Positions 52,525 through 59,587 of a stretch of DNA of 59,587 nucleotides are shown here, piece after piece. The position numbers and the translations under genes were made by a program. Under the pieces are notes generated by a model, which was not told where the DNA came from, ran no database searches, and was given only the letters and a program-made list of their open reading frames with translations. Source of the DNA: an uncultured Bacilli bacterium (GTDB taxonomy: Bacteria > Bacillota_I > Bacilli_A > RF39 > UBA660); NCBI GenBank assembly GCA_934091015.1, contig CAKOKM010000001.1, forward strand, positions 1 through 59,587. The letters are read 5' to 3'. Position 1 is the stretch's first letter; the number at the start of each line of letters is the position of its first letter.

Positions 52525-53973
52525 ATGATTATTCGACGTAGTAAAAAAAAGAATTTGTTTGGCATTATATTGTTAATATTTACTATATGTACTATATTAA
52601 CAGGATGTAGAAAAGAAAAAAAGGAAGAACTAATATTAGTAACAGAGGCGGGCTTTGCTCCATATGAATATTATTCTAATGGTAAAATTGTAGGTGTAGA
52701 TATAGATATAGCCCGTAAGATTGCTGATTATCTTGATAAAGAATTAGTAATTAAAGATGTTGCTTTTGATTCAATAATAAATGAAGTAAAAACCAAAAAG
52801 AGTGATATAGGAGCAGCCGGAATATCTTATACAGAAGAAAGAGCCATAGAAGTGGATTTTACTGTTAATTATGCATCAAGCAAACAAGTAATTATAGTTA
52901 AAAATGATAGTTTAATAACAGATGCAAATAATTTACAAGGCAAGGTTGCAGTTCAATTAGGGACAATCGCTGATTCTTATCTAACAGAAAAGTATCCAAA
53001 TATTACGTTAATTCGTGAAAAAAAATTTTTAGCCGCAATACAAGATTTAAAAGATAATAAAGTTGATGCAGTCGTAATGGATGAGTTACCAGCCAAAAAA
53101 TTAATTACAAAAGACATGATTATACTTCCAAATCCTCTTGTAGTTGATAATTATGGAATGGTTATATCTAAAGATAATAAAGAATTATTAAATGCATGCA
53201 ATACTGTAATTGAGCAAATGAAAAATAATGGTGAGATAGATAATCTTATTTTAAATCATATGGGAATAGACCAAAAGGTAAATAAAAATACAATTATTGA
53301 TAGAATATATAATAGTATTATATTAGATGGAAGATATAAATATATATTAAAGGGCTTATTAAATACATTAATAATAGCGCTAGGAGCCGTTATATTAGGA
53401 GTTTTTTTAGGAACATTACTAGCTATTATTAGAAATTATCATGATAACACCAATAAACTTAAATTATTAAATGTAATAGCAAGAATATATATAACAATTA
53501 TAAGAGGAACACCTAGTATATTACAACTCATGATTATATATTATGTAATATTTAAATCAGTGTCTATTAATATTGTTTTAGTTGGAATATTAGCGTTTGG
53601 AATAAATAGTGCAGCCTATGTAGCAGAAATTATAAGAGCTGGATTAAACTCTGTTAATAGAGGTCAAATAGAAGCAGGATATGCACTAGGATTAGATTAT
53701 AACAAGGTAATAAGGTATATTGTTTTACCTCAAGCAATAAAGAATATTATTCCTGCACTCGGAAATGAATTTATAACACTTGTAAAAGAAACTTCAGTAG
53801 GTGCTTATATAGGTATAGTTGAACTTACCAAAGCAAGTGATATAATTGCATCTCGAACATATGATTATTTCTTTCCATTAATTTTAATTGCAACCATATA
53901 TTTAATTATTACTTATGGATTAAGTAAAATAGTTAATTTAATTGAAAAGAGGTTAAAAAATGTTAAAAATTAA
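52525..53973 (+). CDS. Amino-acid ABC transporter, substrate-binding lipoprotein fused to permease
   Basis: 482 residues. A signal peptide with lipobox ILTGC (Cys ~28) starts a family 3 solute-binding domain (GFAPYEYYSNGKIVGVDIDIARKIA, EERAIEVDFT, LGTIADSYL). From about residue 270 comes a HisMQ-type permease with five membrane helices and the EAA loop EAGYALGLDYNKVIRYIVLPQAIKNIIPALGNE. This is the GlnP-like fused layout of Bacillota for polar or basic amino acids. It follows arc genes but has its own unit. Confidence 0.93.
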   Translation: MIIRRSKKKNLFGIILLIFTICTILTGCRKEKKEELILVTEAGFAPYEYYSNGKIVGVDIDIARKIADYLDKELVIKDVAFDSIINEVKTKKSDIGAAGISYTEERAIEVDFTVNYASSKQVIIVKNDSLITDANNLQGKVAVQLGTIADSYLTEKYPNITLIREKKFLAAIQDLKDNKVDAVVMDELPAKKLITKDMIILPNPLVVDNYGMVISKDNKELLNACNTVIEQMKNNGEIDNLILNHMGIDQKVNKNTIIDRIYNSIILDGRYKYILKGLLNTLIIALGAVILGVFLGTLLAIIRNYHDNTNKLKLLNVIARIYITIIRGTPSILQLMIIYYVIFKSVSINIVLVGILAFGINSAAYVAEIIRAGLNSVNRGQIEAGYALGLDYNKVIRYIVLPQAIKNIIPALGNEFITLVKETSVGAYIGIVELTKASDIIASRTYDYFFPLILIATIYLIITYGLSKIVNLIEKRLKNVKN

Positions 53974-54685
53974 GTCTTTAAAGAAAAATTTTGGCTCTAA
54001 AAAAGTATTAAAAGGTATAGATTTAGAAGTAAACAAAGGCGATATTGTAGGTATAATAGGTCCAAGCGGATGTGGTAAATCGACACTTTTGAGAACCATA
54101 AATTTACTTGAAATACCCACAAGTGGTATAATTAACTTTGAAGGAAAAAATTTAGATTTTAAAGAAAATTTAACTTTTGTTAGAAGAAAAATAGGAATGT
54201 TATTTCAACAATTTAACCTATTTAGTAATATGACTGTACTTGAAAATATAATTTTAGCCCCTGTAAAATTAAAAATATTGTCACATGATGAAGCAGTAAA
54301 AGAGGCTACAAGTTTATTAAAGAAAATAGATTTATATGATAAAAAAGACTATTATCCTTATGAACTTTCAGGAGGACAACAACAAAGAATAGCAATTATA
54401 AGAGCTCTTATTATGCATCCGGATTTGATGTTATTTGATGAACCTACATCAGCACTAGATCCTGAAATGATAGGTGAAGTAACCAAGTTGATGAAGGAAA
54501 TTGCCAACCAAGGAATGACTATGATAGTTGTATCACATGAAATGAATTTTATAAAAAAATTTGCAACTAAAGTAATTTTTATGGAAGATGGAAAAATAAT
54601 TGAACAAGGTACCAAAGAAGAAATATTTAATCATCCCAAAGATGATAGACTAAAAGAATTTTTATCAAAAGTAAAAAACATATGA
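53960..54685 (+). CDS. glnQ: Amino-acid ABC transporter ATP-binding protein
   Basis: 241 residues. Walker A GPSGCGKST (about 34-42), QQFNLF Q-loop, signature LSGGQQQR, Walker B LMLFDEPTSALD and switch His in VVSHEMNF. A polar amino-acid family ATPase energising the fused lipoprotein-permease, which it overlaps by 14 bases. Ends with TGA, showing that TGA is stop in this genome. Substrate (glutamine, arginine or other) cannot be told from sequence. Confidence 0.95.
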   Translation: MLKIKSLKKNFGSKKVLKGIDLEVNKGDIVGIIGPSGCGKSTLLRTINLLEIPTSGIINFEGKNLDFKENLTFVRRKIGMLFQQFNLFSNMTVLENIILAPVKLKILSHDEAVKEATSLLKKIDLYDKKDYYPYELSGGQQQRIAIIRALIMHPDLMLFDEPTSALDPEMIGEVTKLMKEIANQGMTMIVVSHEMNFIKKFATKVIFMEDGKIIEQGTKEEIFNHPKDDRLKEFLSKVKNI

Positions 54686-54722
54686 AAAAAAGAATTTGTA
54701 AATTTTAATCAAATTCTTTTTT
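54685..54722 (+). terminator. Terminator of the ABC operon
   Basis: AGAATTTG (54691-54698) pairs with CAAATTCT (54710-54717), extended by A and T tracts. Confidence 0.88.
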
Positions 54723-54926
54723 ATATTAAATTAAAACAATTAATATTAATAAAATTCACATTATAAAATAAAGATGTAAAATAACCAATATTAGCTAATA
54801 GAAAATAAACTTACAAATTTTCGAAACAAAAAAATATATGTAGTAACATAGATTCTGTTTTTCATTTCTAATAACTAGATAATCGTTAGCAAATGAACTA
54901 AAATTTAAGAAATTAAGTTAAAAAAA

Positions 54927-54955
54927 TTTACAACTAAAAATCTAAGTGTTATACT
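54927..54955 (+). promoter_or_regulatory. Promoter of the AAA+ gene
   Basis: TTTACA, 17-base spacer, TATACT (54950-54955). The rest of the 54723-54991 gap shows nothing else. Confidence 0.65.
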
Positions 54956-54991
54956 AAAAACAATTTATAACAATTAGAAGGAGTATGCAAA

Positions 54992-56629
54992 ATGGAATAT
55001 GCAATAAAATATGTTAACATCAAAGTAGATGAAGAAACAAATATCTTATTACCAAAAGAAATAATAAAAGGTCATGTAGAAGGAGATAATTTTAAAACAA
55101 ATAAATATGCCTATAATTACATAACCAAGAACAATATAAATACAAAATATTTAGTGGGTCCATCGTTTACCATGGAATATATGAGAAAAATGTATGCTTT
55201 ACCAGTTGGAGAATTAACTGATCAAGAAGTTTTAGAATTGATTTTACTGGAAGCAAAAGATACAATCATTGCTTATAAAAATGGTAAATATGCTTTCTTA
55301 GATTTAAGCAGTTTAATTACATCATCTAAAAAACTTGAATTATATCAAATAATAGATGGAGAATCATGCCTTGTTCTAAATCAAGATTCTATTAATACTT
55401 TATTAACAACAAAAACAATAAGTGAATTAAAAGATAAGCTTAAATTTATGCGTGATAAAATATGTAAATTTGCAACATATTCAGATAAATATAATATCGA
55501 AATTTTCGAATTAGCTGATGGAATTAAAAGTGGTATATATATGAAAGAAGTATTTGATGAAGAGGATACCGAATTAACAGATGATGAAGTTTCAATTGAA
55601 TTAGTTACCTCAAATGAAGTTAATAATAAAAACGATATTAATTCAAATCCCAATAGTGAAAATATTGTAACAACAACTAATGAAACAAGTGTAGAAGGAT
55701 TATACAAATATTTAAAAAGTAACATAATAGGACACGATGAAGCCCTAAAAAAGATTGCAACTATTCTTTATATGAATTATACATCGAATCCAATATATGG
55801 AACTGAATCTATACTAATTCCCGGCCCAACCGGAACAGGAAAAACTGCCACATTCAACTGTGCTGCCAAATACTTTGACATTCCATTTAGAAACATAAAT
55901 ACTTGTAATTTAGTACCAGAAGGAATAGTTGGAACAACCTTAGAAGATGAATTTGAAACACTTATAAATGAATGCAAAGGGAATATGAAGTTAGCCGAAA
56001 AAGCAATTCTCGTATTTGATGAATTTGATAAAATAGGAGTAGATAAATTAGATACCAAGACTTCACTTGTAAATATCTTCTTAAAAGCCTTAGAAGGTGG
56101 AAGATTCCCAATTTCTAGACAAATGAAAGAAACTCAAATATATAATACTGGTATGGCAAGTAAGATATGTTTAGGTACCTTCCAAGAAGCTTTCAAAAAA
56201 GAAACAGCTCCAATTGGCTTTGGAAATAATGTCCCTCATGAAGAAGAACATTTTGACAAAACATTATTGGTTAAAAAAGACTATTTTACATCAGAATTAC
56301 TAACTAGATTTCAGCATTTTATTCCTTATAAAAATTTAAGTGAAGAAGATAAAAAGAAAATTCTTTTAGAATCAAAACTAAGCTACTATCTAGCAAAAAA
56401 GAAAAGACTAAGTGCTCAATTTGGAATTGAGACAATTGGCGATGAAGAATTTGCTAAAGGAGTTTTAGAAGAAATCAAAAAGCACGAAAAAAGCGTTAGA
56501 GATATGAACAACATAGTAGCCGATACATTCCTAGATATTGAATATAATATTTTATCAAATCAAGGAAAATACAAAACATTAAAGCTAACCAGTGATACAG
56601 TATCCAAAGGAAATTACGACTTATATTAA
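54992..56629 (+). CDS. AAA+ ATPase (ClpX/AAA_2-like)
   Basis: 545 residues. The first ~230 are unrecognised, ending in an acidic, Asn-rich linker. A AAA+ module follows: YLKSNIIGHDEALKKIATILY, LIPGPTGTGKTATF (278-285), ILVFDEFDKIG (D343-E344), LKALEGGRFPI, ELLTRFQHFIPYKNLSEEDKKKIL and a C-terminal lid helix. The motor is most like ClpX/HslU unfoldases but lacks a zinc domain and obvious ClpP loop, so the partner is unknown. Confidence 0.82.
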   Translation: MEYAIKYVNIKVDEETNILLPKEIIKGHVEGDNFKTNKYAYNYITKNNINTKYLVGPSFTMEYMRKMYALPVGELTDQEVLELILLEAKDTIIAYKNGKYAFLDLSSLITSSKKLELYQIIDGESCLVLNQDSINTLLTTKTISELKDKLKFMRDKICKFATYSDKYNIEIFELADGIKSGIYMKEVFDEEDTELTDDEVSIELVTSNEVNNKNDINSNPNSENIVTTTNETSVEGLYKYLKSNIIGHDEALKKIATILYMNYTSNPIYGTESILIPGPTGTGKTATFNCAAKYFDIPFRNINTCNLVPEGIVGTTLEDEFETLINECKGNMKLAEKAILVFDEFDKIGVDKLDTKTSLVNIFLKALEGGRFPISRQMKETQIYNTGMASKICLGTFQEAFKKETAPIGFGNNVPHEEEHFDKTLLVKKDYFTSELLTRFQHFIPYKNLSEEDKKKILLESKLSYYLAKKKRLSAQFGIETIGDEEFAKGVLEEIKKHEKSVRDMNNIVADTFLDIEYNILSNQGKYKTLKLTSDTVSKGNYDLY

Positions 56630-56646
56630 AAGTTGTAATTTTTTTC
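56610..56646 (+). terminator. Terminator after the AAA+ gene
   Basis: AAATTACGACTT (56610-56621) pairs, with one G-U, to AAGTTGTAATTT (56629-56640), then TTTTTT. Confidence 0.85.
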
Positions 56647-56685
56647 TTGGCAAATAAATGATATACTTAAATTGGTGATGAAATA

Positions 56686-57402
56686 ATGTTTATAAATAAA
56701 TCATATCCAACTAAAACTAATGTAGATGAAAATATAATAAACGAGATTAAAACAAAAATAACTCTTGGCATAGAATTAACATTAGAAGAAGAAAATTTAT
56801 TATTAGATTATCTAATAACAAAATGCTGGGAAAATATTGAAAATTATTTTAATTTAGATATAACTTCTAGTCCCCTAACAAATAAATGTGACTATGCTCA
56901 AAAAGTTCTAGGAAAATCTTTAGATAATTTAGGTATAACAGTCTATCCAAAAGAAACAGGCGATACCATAATGCCTCACGTAATTGGACACTCTTTTTTG
57001 ATAGTTAAATTTCCTAACCACAGTTATATTGTTGATCCAACATACAGACAATTCTTAACTTTAAATGGTTGTGATTCTAAAAACTTTATAATATATAATA
57101 ATCAAATATTAAAAACACCTGATCCTGGTTTGTTTTTAACTCAAAGTTTAAAAGGTCAAAAACTTGCCGATAAATTAGTTTCCAAAGGATATATTGAATT
57201 GACCGAAGAAAATGCTAAAATATACTGTGATTCATTCTATTATACAAATCAAGGAACATATTTAGAAAATGGTAAAATTCCTATTTCAAAGATTGATGGA
57301 AATATCTATTTAAATAGTTTACTTAAAGAGAATCACAAATATTCAACATCGGATGAACGCTTCAACGAATTATATCCATCAAAGAAAGCAGTATCCAAAT
57401 GA
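56686..57402 (+). CDS. Putative transglutaminase/papain-fold protein
   Basis: 238 residues, family not named. TNKCDYAQKVLG (Cys68), VIGHSFLIVKFPNHS (His102) and YIVDPTYRQFL (Asp117) give the Cys-His-Asp order and spacing of transglutaminase-like cysteine enzymes, with a helical N-terminal part. No signal peptide, so it is intracellular. It overlaps the U32 gene by four bases (ATGA), indicating coupled expression. Confidence 0.65.
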   Translation: MFINKSYPTKTNVDENIINEIKTKITLGIELTLEEENLLLDYLITKCWENIENYFNLDITSSPLTNKCDYAQKVLGKSLDNLGITVYPKETGDTIMPHVIGHSFLIVKFPNHSYIVDPTYRQFLTLNGCDSKNFIIYNNQILKTPDPGLFLTQSLKGQKLADKLVSKGYIELTEENAKIYCDSFYYTNQGTYLENGKIPISKIDGNIYLNSLLKENHKYSTSDERFNELYPSKKAVSK

Positions 57403-59587
57403 AACATGAATTATTAGTTCCTGTTGGAAATAAAGAATCATTAATATATGCCATAAATAATGGAGCCGATGCTGTCTATCTTGCCGGTAAAAAATATGGA
57501 GCTCGCGCTTTTGCTGAAAACTTTACCCTAGAAGAAATAGAAGAAGCAACAAATTTATGTCACCTTTATGGTGTTAAAATTTTTATAACTGTAAATACCC
57601 TAATTTACGAATCAGAATTTTCCTCATGTCTAGAATATATTGAGTCTCTTCATAAAATAGGAGTAGATGCTCTAATCTTACAAGATATTGGCTTAATCGA
57701 AGTTGTTCATACCATGTTTCCTAATTTAGAAATTCATGCATCAACTCAAATGCACAACCATTCTAAAGAAAACATTAAATTTCTTGAAAGTCTAGGCGTA
57801 AAAAGAGTTGTTTTTGCTAGAGAAATTCCATTAGATTTTATAAATGACTTAGATACTACAATGGAAAAAGAAGCCTTTATTCATGGTTCTTTATGTATAA
57901 GTTATTCAGGTCAATGTTATTTTTCAAAATGCATTCTAAACCGTAGTGCTAATCGCGGTGAATGTGCCGGAATGTGTAGATTAAAATATAGCTTATTAGA
58001 AGATGATAGACTAGTAAATAGTTCTGACAAATATCTTTTAAGTCCTAAAGATTTGTGCAGTGTTGAAAACTTTAAAAAACTAATGGATTCCAATATCTAT
58101 TCCTTTAAAATTGAAGGAAGAATGAAATCACCTGCTTATGTTGGTATCGTAACTAAAATATATCGTAAACTAATTGATGACTATGAAAGTGGTAAAGAAT
58201 TACAAGTATCCCAATCAGATCTAGATGAACTAAAATCAATATTTTATCGTGGCTATACTCCTGGATTCCTATTTAATAACGAAGATATAATGAACTATGA
58301 ATCATCTAACCATATCGGTTTATATGCTGGTAAAATTACCAAATTAACACCTAAAAAACTTGCTATCAAATTAGATATCGATTTAAAACAAGGCGATTCA
58401 ATTCGCTTCAAAAATACCAATAAAGGCATAACTCTAAACTTTATCTATGATTCTAAAGATAACCTTATAAGTAACGGAACTAAAGGAACAACAATTTATT
58501 TAGATAACTTTTTAAATTTAACAAAAGAAGATGAAATATATCTAACATCCCCTAAACTTCCATTAGAAACAAACATAACTAAGAAAATAAACGTTTCCAT
58601 GAATTTTACCGCAAAACTAAATGAAAAAATAAAATTAGAAGTAAGTGATGGAATAAATAACATAACGATTTACGGAGTAGAACCATCTGAAGCAATTAAT
58701 CAACCAATAACTAAAGAAAACATCGAAAAAAGTTTAACTAAAACAGGATCAACACCATACATAGTTAGTTCTTTAAATATAAATATTTCTGGTAATCTAT
58801 TCATTCGTAACATCGATTTAAATAATTTAAGAAGAGAAGCCTTAGAAGAATTATCTTTAAAAAGAACCACGATTCCTAAAGAGTTTATCAAAAATAATTA
58901 CCAAGAAACTTTACTAAATATTCCCAAAACAAAAGAAGTATATGTTTTAGCTAGAACCAAAGAACAAATTGATATTTTAAAAAAATACCCAGTTAAAATA
59001 ATTGTTGATAATTTAGATTTACTAGAACCAAACTTTATTTATAAAATTCCTAGAAACTTACTAACTTATCCAAAATATACTGGAAAAGTTTTAAATACAT
59101 CATATGCTAGCATGGTAGAAAATCCAGGTAACATCGGTGATTATTTCTTAAACATTACTAATCATTATGCCCTAAATCTAGCACATAAGTACAACTCTAT
59201 GGTAACTCTTTCATTTGAAAATGATTTTAATGAGTTAAAAAACATAATGAATAACTATCCAACCTCAAATACCGGCTTACTAATTTACGGTAAAATAGAG
59301 CTTATGATGATGAAAGCCTGTCTTCTAAAAAACACATTTAAAGAAAAAAACTGCCATATTTGTAAAGATAAAAAAACATATAAATTGATAGATCGTAATA
59401 AGGAAGAATACGAAATATTAACATCACCTCAAACTCATACTTCCTATATTCTAAATTGTCATACCACCAACTTAATTGATAAAATACCAACCTATCAAGA
59501 ACTGGGCATTACTAATTTTAGAGTAGATTTATCAAACGAAACAGCCAAAGATACAGTAAATATAATAGAACAAATTATATCAAAAAT
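57399..59587 (+). CDS. U32 family peptidase (RlhA/TrhP-like), 3' truncated by window
   Basis: 729 codons are visible with no stop. MKHELLVPVGNKESLIYAINNGADAVYLAGKKYGARAFAENF is the U32 start. FIHGSLCISYSGQCYFSKCILNRSANRGECAGMCR holds the signature and clustered Cys that bind an iron-sulfur cluster in this family (first Cys about 166). YLLSPKDLC and KIEGRMKSPAYV follow. U32 proteins include collagenase-like peptidases and RNA hydroxylation factors (RlhA, TrhP); the long C-terminal part is typical of the latter group. Confidence 0.92.
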   Translation, partial: MKHELLVPVGNKESLIYAINNGADAVYLAGKKYGARAFAENFTLEEIEEATNLCHLYGVKIFITVNTLIYESEFSSCLEYIESLHKIGVDALILQDIGLIEVVHTMFPNLEIHASTQMHNHSKENIKFLESLGVKRVVFAREIPLDFINDLDTTMEKEAFIHGSLCISYSGQCYFSKCILNRSANRGECAGMCRLKYSLLEDDRLVNSSDKYLLSPKDLCSVENFKKLMDSNIYSFKIEGRMKSPAYVGIVTKIYRKLIDDYESGKELQVSQSDLDELKSIFYRGYTPGFLFNNEDIMNYESSNHIGLYAGKITKLTPKKLAIKLDIDLKQGDSIRFKNTNKGITLNFIYDSKDNLISNGTKGTTIYLDNFLNLTKEDEIYLTSPKLPLETNITKKINVSMNFTAKLNEKIKLEVSDGINNITIYGVEPSEAINQPITKENIEKSLTKTGSTPYIVSSLNINISGNLFIRNIDLNNLRREALEELSLKRTTIPKEFIKNNYQETLLNIPKTKEVYVLARTKEQIDILKKYPVKIIVDNLDLLEPNFIYKIPRNLLTYPKYTGKVLNTSYASMVENPGNIGDYFLNITNHYALNLAHKYNSMVTLSFENDFNELKNIMNNYPTSNTGLLIYGKIELMMMKACLLKNTFKEKNCHICKDKKTYKLIDRNKEEYEILTSPQTHTSYILNCHTTNLIDKIPTYQELGITNFRVDLSNETAKDTVNIIEQIISK

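Overview
The window is a very AT-rich chromosome segment from a low-GC member of the Bacillota, probably an uncultured gut-type Bacilli or Mycoplasmatota-like lineage. This rests on base composition, strong AGGAGG ribosome binding sites, rho-independent terminators and an arginine deiminase operon. TGA is used as an ordinary stop in several intact genes (for example the glnQ-like gene ending at 54685 and the gene ending at 57402) and tryptophan is TGG, so the standard bacterial code applies. No rRNA, tRNA, CRISPR array or insertion sequence was recognised.

Layout. (1) 1-2760: chromosomal recG and a DUF975 membrane protein. (2) About 2764-18143: a complete integrated element with tyrosine integrase, DUF3173-type excisionase partner, serine recombinase, repressor, PcfK/PcfJ pair, SSB-, DnaB- and RecA-like proteins, Sir2, and a repressed operon coding for a nuclease-like protein and two exported proteins. 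It has no capsid, packaging, relaxase or type IV secretion genes. Six copies of one 41-nt promoter module drive most of its transcription units. (3) 18144-19584: remnant of a sister element; only two cargo genes and the end of an integrase/attachment region survive. (4) 19585-37572: an 18-kb defence island with Abi-alpha, HEPN-like, a two-methyltransferase NgoFVII-type restriction-modification system behind four tandem promoters, an 864-residue unknown protein, an orphan MobC, a MazG + GIY-YIG/DUF2075 + RecD-like helicase module, a Fic protein and a 931-residue membrane protein. (5) 37573-47200: a transition zone with a decayed AAA_14/DUF4143 ATPase, tandem-HTH regulator, UvrD-type helicase with an embedded nuclease, DinD, TOTE-type primase-helicase and Nudix hydrolase. 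(6) 47600-59587: chromosomal metabolism: arcA, arcB, an arcC-transporter fusion, an amino-acid ABC transporter, an AAA+ ATPase, a Cys-His-Asp protein and a U32 peptidase family gene that runs off the end.

The three accessory blocks are delimited by four copies of a CCCCTGAA(GAG) core, each fused to a different terminator hairpin, and most are flanked by 10-bp TTAGG-type arm repeats. This is best explained by repeated integration into the same terminator. The items I consider most likely to be undescribed are the 41-nt promoter family, the four-fold promoter array in front of the methyltransferases, the MazG/GIY-YIG-DUF2075/RecD helicase cluster, the 864-residue protein, and the carbamate kinase-transporter fusion.
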